Assembly (NCBI GenBank): GCA_900549105.1 | Contig: URND01000057.1 | Coordinates: 1 to 17,918, forward strand | Direction of reading: 5' to 3' | Source: an uncultured Eubacteriales bacterium | GTDB taxonomy: Bacteria; Bacillota; Clostridia; Lachnospirales; Lachnospiraceae | Length of the DNA stretch: 17,918 nt | Notes under the pieces: model-generated | Databases searched by the model: none | The model's input: only the letters and a program-made list of their open reading frames with translations | Told to the model about the DNA's origin: nothing | Shown here: positions 10,755 through 17,456 of the stretch, piece by piece | Position numbering within the stretch: the stretch's first letter is position 1 | How the letters are laid out: each line of letters opens with the position of its first letter | Made by a program: the position numbers and the translations under genes

Positions 10755-13352
10755 CTAATGTTCACGAATAATTTTACTGATTTGAATAAGAATTGTCGGA
10801 ATCAATGCCAGCAGGTATATCGTTCCAATCTGACCCAGGGTCAGGGTTGATACAATGAAAAGCCGTTTCAATATCGGGACAAAAAGTACAAGGTTTAAAA
10901 ACAGTATCCCGGCTGCAAAGGCCGCAAGACTATACCAGTTGCCCGAAAATCCGATTTTAAATATCGAATGTTTGCTTCGGCAGTTAAACCCATGGAACAA
11001 CCGGGCCGCTGTTAATGTGGCAAAGGCCATCGTGCTGGCCAGAGCCGAATTTCCCTGGCTCAATCCCATATAAAAAGCTGTCATCGTTACGGCCGCAATC
11101 AATGCCCCCTGAACCAGAATCGTTCCCATAAACTGTTTTGTGAGAATTCCCTCTTTCGGGTTTCTCGGCTTCTCGGAAAGCAAATCCTTTTCGGCCGGCT
11201 CCATACCGATGGCAATCGCCGGAAGAGAGTCCGTCAAAAGATTAATAAACAGAAGATGCACCGGCGCAAATGGCACCGGAAGAGCCATGAGGGACGTATA
11301 AAGCACACTCAGAATTCCGGCCATATTGCCTGAAAGCAGAAATCCGATGGCATTTTTTATATTTCTGTAGACGTTCCGCCCGTTGGCCACCGCCTTGATG
11401 ATGGTCGCAAAATTGTCATCCGTCAAAATCATGGAAGCCGCATCTTTCGATACTTCTGTTCCGGTGATGCCCATCGCCACGCCGATATCCGCTTTTTTCA
11501 GGGCCGGGGCATCATTGACGCCATCGCCGGTCATGGAGACAACATTACCCCGCCGCTGCCATGCGTCGACAATTCGTATTTTATTTTCCGGGGACACCCT
11601 GGCATATACGGATATCTTTGCGATTGCTTTATCCAGTTCTTCATCCGACATGGCATCCAGTTCCGGCCCGGTGACAGCCATATCGCCCTCCTCAAAAATA
11701 CCAATTTGCCGCGCAATCGCCGTGGCTGTAATCTTATGGTCGCCTGTTATCATAATCGGCCGGATTCCGGCCCGCTTTGCATCGGCAACAGCTTCCGCGG
11801 ATTCAACTCTTGGCGGGTCGATCATTGAAATCAGGCCCAGAAAAATATAATTATCCTCTGAAGCCAGGGAAAGGGTTTCATCTTTCTCCGCCTCCCGATA
11901 GGCAAAGGCCAACACCCGCAGGCCATTTTCTGAAAAATGCAGATTCTGCTCTAAAATTTCTTCTCTGTCCGCTTCCGTCATTTCCCGAACACCTTCAGAA
12001 GTTCGTATCCGGGTCGTCCGATCCAAAAGCACATCCAGCGCACCTTTAGTCAACAGGGTCGGAATTCCATGAAGCCGATACTTTGTCGTCATCAATTTCC
12101 TATCGGAATCAAACGGAATCTCTTCCATTCGCGGCATCATATCCCGAATCGCTATATCCGGCAAATCGATTTTCCGCGCCATTTCAACAAGGGCAAATTC
12201 TGTTGGGTCCCCAATCCCCTTGCCGTCGACAATCGTCGAATCATTGGTGAGAATGGCATCATAAAGCAGATATCGGTGAAGCTGATTTTTTATATCCATT
12301 TCCTCCGGCGCAATGACTTTTCCGTCAATATAAATATTCTGTACCGTCATTTTATTCTGAGTCAGAGTCCCTGTTTTATCCGAACAGATAACTGACACAC
12401 AGCCCAGACTTTCTACCGCTTTTAATTCTTTGATAATGGCATGTTCCTTCGCCATCTTCTGCGTCCCCATCGCCTGCACAATAGTGACAATAGAACTCAA
12501 AGCTTCCGGTATGGCTGCCACGGCCAGCGCTACGGCAAACATCATAGCATCCAGAACCGGCATCCGGCGGTATAAGCTCAGGCCAAATACAACAGCGCAG
12601 ATGACCATAATAACCATGGCCAGTTTGCTGCTGAATTCATCCAGGCTCACCTGCAGCGGCGTCTTTTTTTCCTTTGTCGCATTCATAAGGCTGGCAATCT
12701 TGCCGATTTCCGTATCCATCCCTGTTCCCGTCACCACAACAACACCCCGGCCATAGGTCACCAGGCTGCTGGAATAGACCATGTTGGAGCGTTCCGCCAG
12801 AGGTACTTCCCCTTCGATAAGTCCTTCCGATTTATCCACGCTGGTAGATTCACCGGTAAGAGAGCTTTCATTCACCTGAAGAGAATAGCCGTTTAAAACT
12901 CTGCCGTCGGCCACTACCAAGTCGCCCGCTTCCAACAGCAAAATATCTCCCGGCACTACATCCTTTGAAGCTATCTCTATCTTCTGGCCGCCTCGGATAA
13001 CCTTCGCCGACGGCGAGGAGAGAGATTTCAGACTGTCCAGAGATTTTTCTGCCTTTTTGTGCTGTACTGTCCCCAGAATTGCATTCAAAATAATAACCGC
13101 TATAATTACAATGGTACTTTCCTCACTGCCCGTAAACGCGGAAATCACTGCTGCAATAATTAATATAATTACAAGCAGATCTGCAAACTGGGATAAAAAT
13201 ACCTGCAGCGTACTCTTTCTTTTTCCCGCTTCCAGGACATTTTCCCCTTTTCTTTCGAGAAGTTCCGCGGCCGCCTCCGGCGTATGTCCGTCTTTTGTCA
13301 CATGAAGATTTTCTAAAATGTCTTCCTCTGTTTCCTGATACCAGTTTTTCAT
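10755..13352 (-). CDS. P2-type cation-transporting ATPase, probable Mn2+ (or Ca2+) exporter
   Basis: 865 residues from ATG 13352, chosen because AAGGAGG lies 7 bases upstream; longer in-frame starts fall inside the riboswitch terminator. P-type ATPase motifs in order: TGES (166-169), PEALSS in M4 (282-287), phosphorylation site DKTGTLT (Asp325), KGA (436-438), DPPR, TGD (536-538) and GDGVND (609-614). M5 keeps the site-II Asn676 but has Gly679 where SERCA has the site-I Glu771; M6 has Asn704, Thr707 and Asp708. This is the single-site (PMR1-like) pattern. PMR1-type pumps export Ca2+ and Mn2+. The yybP-ykoY leader directly upstream senses Mn2+ in studied cases, so Mn2+ export is the best guess. 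Single-gene unit with its own terminator. Confidence 0.93.
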   Translation of the reverse strand: MKNWYQETEEDILENLHVTKDGHTPEAAAELLERKGENVLEAGKRKSTLQVFLSQFADLLVIILIIAAVISAFTGSEESTIVIIAVIILNAILGTVQHKKAEKSLDSLKSLSSPSAKVIRGGQKIEIASKDVVPGDILLLEAGDLVVADGRVLNGYSLQVNESSLTGESTSVDKSEGLIEGEVPLAERSNMVYSSSLVTYGRGVVVVTGTGMDTEIGKIASLMNATKEKKTPLQVSLDEFSSKLAMVIMVICAVVFGLSLYRRMPVLDAMMFAVALAVAAIPEALSSIVTIVQAMGTQKMAKEHAIIKELKAVESLGCVSVICSDKTGTLTQNKMTVQNIYIDGKVIAPEEMDIKNQLHRYLLYDAILTNDSTIVDGKGIGDPTEFALVEMARKIDLPDIAIRDMMPRMEEIPFDSDRKLMTTKYRLHGIPTLLTKGALDVLLDRTTRIRTSEGVREMTEADREEILEQNLHFSENGLRVLAFAYREAEKDETLSLASEDNYIFLGLISMIDPPRVESAEAVADAKRAGIRPIMITGDHKITATAIARQIGIFEEGDMAVTGPELDAMSDEELDKAIAKISVYARVSPENKIRIVDAWQRRGNVVSMTGDGVNDAPALKKADIGVAMGITGTEVSKDAASMILTDDNFATIIKAVANGRNVYRNIKNAIGFLLSGNMAGILSVLYTSLMALPVPFAPVHLLFINLLTDSLPAIAIGMEPAEKDLLSEKPRNPKEGILTKQFMGTILVQGALIAAVTMTAFYMGLSQGNSALASTMAFATLTAARLFHGFNCRSKHSIFKIGFSGNWYSLAAFAAGILFLNLVLFVPILKRLFIVSTLTLGQIGTIYLLALIPTILIQISKIIREH

Positions 13353-13404
13353 GCTCATTCCTCCTTCATGGGCCAAACCTTTCCGCCGTCCCTCTGTTTC
13401 AGCG

Positions 13405-13473
13405 AAAAAAGAGACTTCCAATGTATCTATTTAGACTTCCCATCTTCCGTCAAATAGATACATTAAAAGTCTC
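13405..13473 (-). terminator. Riboswitch-controlled terminator in the ATPase leader
   Basis: The minus strand GAGACTT..TTT (13452-13473) pairs with AAATAG..GTCTC (13411-13432) over 22 positions, 20 Watson-Crick and 2 G-U, with a 19-base loop and a T6 tract at 13405-13410. The 5' arm contains GAGACTTTTAATG, which is also the 3' strand of aptamer helix P1, so the two structures exclude each other. Confidence 0.85.
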
Positions 13474-13556
13474 GTTACCATTCCTCTATGGTATACACCA
13501 CCAGGCCCTCCGGACCGCGTTTGTTGACGGTGTATTTCAACTACTCCCCTTTAATG
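13461..13556 (-). ncRNA. yybP-ykoY family manganese riboswitch
   Basis: On the minus strand the signature AAAGGGGAGTAG opens the aptamer and ACGAGACTTTTAATG closes it. P1 is CATTAAAG with CTTTTAATG. Internal elements fit the family: the helix ATACACC/GGTGTAT, the loop segment CCGTCAACAAACG, a GGTC/GGCC hairpin, and ACCAT/ATGGT before the closing strand. Members bind Mn2+ through the two conserved loops. Mn2+ binding would hold P1 closed, keep its 3' strand out of the terminator, and turn the ATPase on. The family call is by motif recognition, not a covariance search. Confidence 0.87.
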
Positions 13557-13598
13557 AAAGCCTGCTTCAGGCCAACATCTAATAATAAGTTTTTTTCA

Positions 13599-13627
13599 AG
13601 TATACCTGCTTTCCTATGTAAAGTCAA
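13599..13627 (-). promoter_or_regulatory. Promoter of the riboswitch-ATPase transcript
   Basis: On the minus strand TTGACT (13622-13627), a 17-base spacer, then TATACT (13599-13604); both are 5 of 6 to consensus. It is placed about 43 bases before the aptamer. A small GCCTG..CAGGC hairpin lies between promoter and aptamer. Confidence 0.8.
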
Positions 13628-13636
13628 GGCCAAAGT

Positions 13637-14095
13637 TTACTTTCCAATTGCGTTTTGAAAGCTATCATTTCCGGCCAAAGACTTTGAAAATTTAAAATGG
13701 AAATTATGCATTCCCTCCCTCAAATAAAACCGATGTGTATCTACACGAAGTTGGTTGCAAGCTACTTCTATTTGAGTACAGCCAAATTTTTTTGCGAGTT
13801 CACAAGCTTCTTTAAACATTTCTTTTCCTATTCCTTGTTTCCTATATGTTGAATCAACAGCAAATTCCATAATTTCTGCAATATATTCAGAATGATGTAA
13901 TTGTTCCTCAAATCTTAAATTCAAAACACCAACTACATTATTTTCCTGTTCACGAATAAGGCAATAATAGTGTCTATTACTCATTTGTTCCCGATATATT
14001 AAAAAAAATTTTTCAAAGGGAAGCTGCTTACATTCCATATCACATATAAGCTTATAAACCATTTCGCAATCATTCAACGTTGCTTTTCGATACAT
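13637..14095 (-). CDS. GNAT family N-acetyltransferase
   Basis: 152 residues from ATG 14095, which has GAGAGG 6 bases upstream; an ATG at 14137 would add 14 residues without family similarity. GNAT fold: MYRKATLNDCEMVYKLICDME at the N-terminus, the strand VVGVLNLRFEEQLHHSEYIAEIMEFAVDSTYRKQGIG with the acetyl-CoA pyrophosphate loop RKQGIG (85-90), then ACELAKKFGCTQIEVACNQLRVDTHRFYLREGM, the typical C-terminal motif. It transfers an acetyl group from acetyl-CoA to an unknown amine substrate. Base composition is clearly more AT-rich than the flanking genes (about one third GC by eye), and it sits beside tRNA-Arg, so recent acquisition is possible. Confidence 0.9.
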   Translation of the reverse strand: MYRKATLNDCEMVYKLICDMECKQLPFEKFFLIYREQMSNRHYYCLIREQENNVVGVLNLRFEEQLHHSEYIAEIMEFAVDSTYRKQGIGKEMFKEACELAKKFGCTQIEVACNQLRVDTHRFYLREGMHNFHFKFSKSLAGNDSFQNAIGK

Positions 14096-14169
14096 AGCAT
14101 ACCTCTCAAATACAGATTTATCACTTTCACATGGCAAGCATCCCTCACCTCTTGAAGAAGATAGAAGAT

Positions 14170-14210
14170 AAAAAAATCGGCAAACCCCTTACCGAAGTTT
14201 ACCGATTTTT
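14170..14210 (-). terminator. Intrinsic terminator after tRNA-Arg
   Basis: On the minus strand ATCGGTAAAC pairs with GTTTGCCGAT (one U-G pair), followed by a T7 tract ending near 14170. It begins within a few bases of the tRNA 3' end. Confidence 0.85.
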
Positions 14211-14212
14211 GC

Positions 14213-14286
14213 CGTGCGTTAGAGGATTCGAACCCCCGACCTTTTGGTCCGTAGCCAAACGCTCTATCCAGCTGAGCTAAACGCAC
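14213..14286 (-). tRNA. tRNA-Arg (anticodon ACG)
   Basis: 74 bases including the discriminator. Acceptor GTGCGTT/AACGCAC, D arm GCTCAGCTGGATAGAGC, anticodon stem TTTGG/CCAAA around CTACGGA (ACG) and T loop TTCGAAT are all present. CCA is not encoded. ACG is normally edited to ICG by TadA. Confidence 0.97.
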
Positions 14287-14306
14287 ATATCTTAACAACA
14301 GTAGTT

Positions 14307-14335
14307 ATTCTACAATATTTTTTTATAATTGTCAA
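14307..14335 (-). promoter_or_regulatory. Promoter of tRNA-Arg
   Basis: On the minus strand TTGACA (14330-14335), a 17-base spacer, then TAGAAT (14307-14312). Near-consensus, 20 bases before the tRNA. Confidence 0.82.
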
Positions 14336-14361
14336 GCACTATTTTGTTTTTTATCAAATCA

Positions 14362-14387
14362 GGCGGTAAGAAGATTTTCTTACCGCC
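14362..14387. terminator. Hairpin after the surface-protein gene, probable terminator
   Basis: GGCGGTAAGAA (14362-14372) and TTCTTACCGCC (14377-14387) are perfect 11-bp complements around a 4-base loop, 17 bases past the stop of the surface-protein gene. On the minus strand the tail is TGATTTGAT, a weak U tract, so efficiency is uncertain. Confidence 0.6.
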
Positions 14388-14404
14388 CGTGATATGTCTA
14401 AGAA

Positions 14405-16423
14405 TTATTTACTGCTTTTCTTTTTTCTCTGATTATAAGCGATGATTCCCACCAATAATACGCCGGATACAATCAGCACGCCGAAGACTAACGGCATATT
14501 CATACTATCCCCTGTCTTTGGAGAATCAAGCTTTCTGGCCTGTTCGAAGGTTACAGAAATCGTATGATTTGCACTAACTGCCTTAAAGGTGTATTTATTA
14601 TTTTCAACCTTTGTTTCGATGCCATCCACATAAACTTTGGCTATTTTAAAGCCATTATTTGGCGCAAATGTGAATGTATAATCTTTGCCCTGCTCGGCTG
14701 TGATATTGCCCTGCGGGTTAATCGTTCCATTTCCGCTGGAGGACGCAGTAATCGTGTACTGGGTTACCGGAGCAGCCGTTACCTTAAAGGAAATGATATA
14801 TGTCTGCACAACGCCCGTCGCTTTCCATGCTCCGCTTGTATAATCTTCCCGCTCGAAGTCCACGCTTAAACGATAATTGCCGACTTCAACCAGTGTAAAC
14901 GGTATCGTATAATTCTCTTTCCATGAATTAAAGGCACTCTGACCCCAGTTCCATGTCCGCGGAATCCAGCGGCTGGCGCCCTCTACAGGGTTTACGTTGT
15001 CCATGCCATTACCAACGGCGGTGGCCGTTAATTTTGTGCCGGAAACATAAACGCCGTCCATGGCTACACCGGTGACTGTAGAACCTTCAAACGGAACTAA
15101 TGTCTGATAGGTGAAACTTTCACTGGCAAGACTTTCCATAGCTGTCGCCGCATCAAATTTCATCCGCACCTTAAACACATAATCCGTACCCGGATTTAAA
15201 CCGGTAAACTCCGGGCTCTCCTGCCACAGAATATTTTCCTCAGACTGGGCGGCAATGCCTTCACTATTCTCAGCTACAGCATCCATCTGAACAAGGCCGT
15301 ATTCCCCGTTCTCTATGGCTGCCAATGTAATGGATGTCTCTGTTCTGGAGGCCATCTTCGGAATAGCCGGCGCTGCTGCCGCAGAAATTTTTGTATGAAC
15401 AGTTACTGCTTCGCTCTCTTCGCTTTCTTTAGCCGTTGAAGGATCATATTTCACCCGTGTTACAAAATTATATTCCGTATCCGGTTTCAGATTTTCAAAA
15501 ATTCCTGTGTCATTCCAGGATTCAGCCTTATCACCGTTTAACAAAGCATATTCCTGGTCCTCAACCACCTTTAACTGAACTGCCGTGTCTGTAAAGGATG
15601 CCACTTCCGGTTTCGCCGGAGCTGCTGCTGCCGGCGCCAATTTGGTTGTTATACTTTCCTGCTTTGACTCGCTTTCCTTCGGGACAGTTCCATTGGAGTT
15701 ATTATTCGCCGGATTTGTTTCACTTTCCTGCTTTGACTCCGATTCCTTCGACTCTGTTTCTTTGCTTTCTGCCTCACCATTCGCCGGTGCTTTTTTAGGG
15801 CTCTTTACGCTTACCGGAGGCTCCGTTTCCTTCGGCGGCTCCACATCCTGATTACTGGATTGTGTCGTTGCTTCCTCAGTCGATTTTGTGGATTCCGTTG
15901 CCGGCTCAGTTGACTCGATGGCTGGCTCAGTTGACTCGATGGCTGGCTCAGTTGACTCCGTTGCCGGCTCCGTGGATTCAATGGCCGGTTCCGTTGATTC
16001 CGTTGCCGGGGCATCCGACTTCTTTGAAGCTTCCTCCGACTCAGTAATCTTTAATTCAACTTTTTGGGTGAGTATCTCGCCATCCGCAGTTCCCTGCGCA
16101 CGTTTTCCAAAAACGTAAGTCTTTCCCTCTTCTAATTTAGAAAAAGTAACTTCTATCCGCTTGTGGGTATCTTCATCCTCAGTGTACTGGCTGTCCTCAG
16201 CCCATTTCCACTCAGTTTTATTATCCTTAGTTATCTGAATTGCATATTCATACCCTTCTTCCACTTTCAGGGTTATGCTGTTTTTTGTCTTTGCTTCCAC
16301 CTCAATATTCGGCTTTTTCGTTTCCTCTGCCGCATACACATTTGCCGGTGCCGCAAAAACAGAGGTCATCATAAAGACGGCCATTAAAAGTACTGCAAAT
16401 AATCTGGATTTTCTTTTATCCAT
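14405..16423 (-). CDS. Sortase-anchored surface protein with Fn3-like modules and a Thr/Glu/Pro-rich repeat
   Basis: 672 residues from ATG 16423 (GAGAGG 8 bases upstream; the GTG at 16432 abuts the ribosome site). Layout: signal peptide with cleavage near VYA-AEE (about residue 31), an Fn3-like module (about 38-127), a low-complexity linker with seven-residue units of the type ATESTEP (about 140-180) and further Glu/Ser-rich stretches to about 270. Two more Fn3-like modules follow (about 270-440), then a region rich in aromatic residues, then a divergent InlB B-repeat-like module (about 555-630). It ends with the sorting signal SPKTG (634-638), a hydrophobic helix and a Lys/Arg tail. SPKTG replaces canonical LPxTG, as in many Lachnospiraceae. 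Likely a cell-wall adhesin or matrix protein; ligand unknown. No sortase gene lies in the window. Confidence 0.9.
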   Translation of the reverse strand: MDKRKSRLFAVLLMAVFMMTSVFAAPANVYAAEETKKPNIEVEAKTKNSITLKVEEGYEYAIQITKDNKTEWKWAEDSQYTEDEDTHKRIEVTFSKLEEGKTYVFGKRAQGTADGEILTQKVELKITESEEASKKSDAPATESTEPAIESTEPATESTEPAIESTEPAIESTEPATESTKSTEEATTQSSNQDVEPPKETEPPVSVKSPKKAPANGEAESKETESKESESKQESETNPANNNSNGTVPKESESKQESITTKLAPAAAAPAKPEVASFTDTAVQLKVVEDQEYALLNGDKAESWNDTGIFENLKPDTEYNFVTRVKYDPSTAKESEESEAVTVHTKISAAAAPAIPKMASRTETSITLAAIENGEYGLVQMDAVAENSEGIAAQSEENILWQESPEFTGLNPGTDYVFKVRMKFDAATAMESLASESFTYQTLVPFEGSTVTGVAMDGVYVSGTKLTATAVGNGMDNVNPVEGASRWIPRTWNWGQSAFNSWKENYTIPFTLVEVGNYRLSVDFEREDYTSGAWKATGVVQTYIISFKVTAAPVTQYTITASSSGNGTINPQGNITAEQGKDYTFTFAPNNGFKIAKVYVDGIETKVENNKYTFKAVSANHTISVTFEQARKLDSPKTGDSMNMPLVFGVLIVSGVLLVGIIAYNQRKKKSSK
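15889..16009 (-). repeat. 21-bp tandem repeat inside the surface-protein gene
   Basis: About six units, each encoding a variant of E-S-T-E-P-A-(T/I), follow head to tail. Two adjacent units (around 15905-15950) are almost identical in DNA, while the outer ones have diverged at third positions. The repeat keeps frame and could change length by slippage. Confidence 0.8.
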
Positions 16424-16432
16424 ATCTTTCAC

Positions 16433-16693
16433 CTCTCTCCAATATATATTTCCTTTTCCTTAATAAATTCTCTTTTTCTGTAATATCTATAGTTTACCAT
16501 ATATACAGAAAAATTCCCATTGTTTTTTTGACAATTTTTCAGATGAAAGCTTTTTGTAAGAAATTATTAATTTTCACAGACATGCGCCCGTTCTGCCTTC
16601 TCTATAAACCAATGTACAACAGATGTACAAGCTTTTCAGAGAAAAAAATAAGAGACTCATTGAAAATTCAATGTATCTCCTGAATAAAATGAG
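16433..16693. other. Intergenic stretch upstream of the surface-protein gene
   Basis: AT-rich leader and promoter region of the surface-protein gene. An extended -10 candidate (TGG-TAAACT on the minus strand, near 16490) is visible, but I find no matching -35. No gene or strong hairpin was found. The tRNA-Leu 3' end follows. Confidence 0.4.
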
Positions 16694-16779
16694 TGCCGGC
16701 GACCGGAATCGAACCGGTACGATCGGTTAGGATCGCAGGATTTTAAGTCCTGTGCGTCTGCCAGTTCCGCCACGCCGGC
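16694..16779 (-). tRNA. tRNA-Leu (anticodon TAA)
   Basis: 86 bases, with the long variable arm of a class II tRNA. Acceptor GCCGGCG/CGCCGGC, anticodon stem CAGGA/TCCTG around CTTAAAA (TAA) and T loop TTCGATT are present. CCA is not encoded. Confidence 0.97.
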
Positions 16780-16786
16780 ACAAAAA

Positions 16787-16859
16787 TGGGACCTACAGGG
16801 CTCGAACCTGTGACCCTCTGCTTGTAAGGCAGATGCTCTCCCAGCTGAGCTAAGATCCC
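16787..16859 (-). tRNA. tRNA-Val (anticodon TAC)
   Basis: 73 bases. Acceptor GGGATCT/AGGTCCC with one G-T pair, anticodon stem TCTGC/GCAGA around CTTACAA (TAC) and T loop TTCGAGC. It lies 7 bases from tRNA-Leu, in the same transcript. Confidence 0.97.
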
Positions 16860-16873
16860 ACGCGTTACTTGTA

Positions 16874-16991
16874 GTGAGTGTTAAATGAAATTCATCTGAT
16901 TCGTGACATGCTCGCATGGCTAAGACTCAGATGAATTTCATTTATCCGAGCGTTAGCGCGGGATGACGATTTCTAATCGTCATACACTCAC
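16874..16991. repeat. Cloverleaf-like inverted-repeat element inside the tRNA cluster
   Basis: The outer stem GTGAGTGT (16874-16881) faces ACACTCAC (16984-16991). Directly stacked inside are a perfect 18-bp stem (16882-16899 with 16927-16944), whose loop holds CATGC-TC-GCATG, a short GCG..CGC hairpin (16950-16959), and a perfect 9-bp stem ATGACGATT/AATCGTCAT (16963-16971 with 16975-16983). Every arm abuts the next, forming a multi-branched fold on either strand. It is not a tRNA and carries no coding frame. Confidence 0.7.
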
Positions 16992-17011
16992 GAATAAAAT
17001 CTCACTATAAA

Positions 17012-17085
17012 CGACCCAGACGGGACTCGAACCCGTGACCTCCGCCGTGACAGGGCGGCGCTCTAACCAACTGAGCCACTGGGCC
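17012..17085 (-). tRNA. tRNA-Asp (anticodon GTC)
   Basis: 74 bases. Acceptor GGCCCAG/CTGGGTC, anticodon stem CCGCC/GGCGG around CTGTCAC (GTC), T loop TTCGAGT and discriminator G. It is separated from tRNA-Val by the cloverleaf-like element. Confidence 0.97.
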
Positions 17086-17091
17086 ATATAG

Positions 17092-17165
17092 TGGACCTTC
17101 AGGGACTTGAACCCGGGACCGACCGGTTATGAGCCGGTTGCTCTAACCAACTGAGCTAAAGGCCC
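17092..17165 (-). tRNA. tRNA with CAT anticodon (Met elongator or Ile2)
   Basis: 74 bases. Acceptor GGGCCTT/AAGGTCC, anticodon stem ACCGG/CCGGT around CTCATAA (CAT) and T loop TTCAAGT. The body resembles Gram-positive tRNA-Ile2 (lysidine-modified CAT) about as much as elongator Met. The sequence alone does not settle it for me, but an initiator is unlikely. Confidence 0.9.
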
Positions 17166-17189
17166 GTATTGTGCTGTGACACGACATAT

Positions 17190-17217
17190 ATTTTACCATA
17201 AAACCCCCTCTTGTCAA
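17190..17217 (-). promoter_or_regulatory. Promoter of the tRNA cluster
   Basis: On the minus strand TTGACA (17212-17217), a 16-base spacer, then TAAAAT (17190-17195) preceded by TG. It lies 24 bases before the first tRNA. Strong stable-RNA type. Confidence 0.82.
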
Positions 17218-17370
17218 GACCTTTTTAACCGCTTTTGCAAATTCTACAGCAGGGTTACATGTCAGCGCCCGATGGAGTTCGGGCTGCATTTCCGATGGCC
17301 TATGATCAAACAAGCGGAAGGGGAGGTTATGAATCTTTTGTAAATTCGCTGTGAGAAAGGGGAGACGGAA

Positions 17371-17400
17371 TTGACAGAGAGGTTCTTTTGGCGGTATGAT
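17371..17400 (+). promoter_or_regulatory. Promoter of the RND transporter gene
   Basis: TTGACA (17371-17376), an 18-base spacer, then TATGAT (17395-17400). The palindromic operator starts at the next base. Confidence 0.78.
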
Positions 17401-17422
17401 ACTGACTGACCGGTCAGTCAGT
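17401..17422. promoter_or_regulatory. 22-bp perfect palindrome, TetR-family type operator
   Basis: ACTGACTGACC followed immediately by its exact reverse complement. The core TGACCGGTCA flanked by TGAC/GTCA repeats is the style of TetR/AcrR-family operators at efflux genes. It covers the expected transcription start of the RND gene, so a bound repressor would block initiation. No TetR gene is inside the window. Confidence 0.8.
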
Positions 17423-17456
17423 GCTTTTATCCGGGCCGGTATATGGAGGAACCGAT

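Larger units (their letters stand above)
17166..17456. other. Divergent intergenic region between the tRNA cluster and the RND gene
   Basis: Holds the tRNA-cluster promoter on the minus side, the RND promoter and palindromic operator on the plus side, and a perfect 6-bp hairpin GCCCGA/TCGGGC (17267-17284) without a T tract. No convincing gene; small frames here have no ribosome-site or family support. Confidence 0.6.

Noticed and set aside
13353..13421. Longer N-terminus of the ATPase starting at 13421
   Set aside because: That start lies inside the 3' arm of the riboswitch terminator and the added residues do not resemble P-type ATPases; 13352 has an AAGGAGG site.
14074..14298. 74-codon minus-strand open frame
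   Set aside because: It covers tRNA-Arg, its terminator and the start of the GNAT gene; no ribosome site or family similarity.
15889..16009. CRISPR array
   Set aside because: The repeats are contiguous 21-bp coding units without spacers, and no other CRISPR-like spacing or cas gene was seen in the window.
15888..16118. Plus-strand repeat-containing frame opposite the surface-protein gene
   Set aside because: It is the antisense reading of the 21-bp repeat, with no ribosome site, and the minus frame has a signal peptide and sorting signal.
16657..16917. 86-codon minus-strand open frame
   Set aside because: It runs through the tRNA-Leu and tRNA-Val genes and translates their conserved sequence; not a protein gene.
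17273..17344. Short plus-strand peptide frame before the RND gene
   Set aside because: About 23 codons without a recognisable product or well-placed ribosome site; likely chance.
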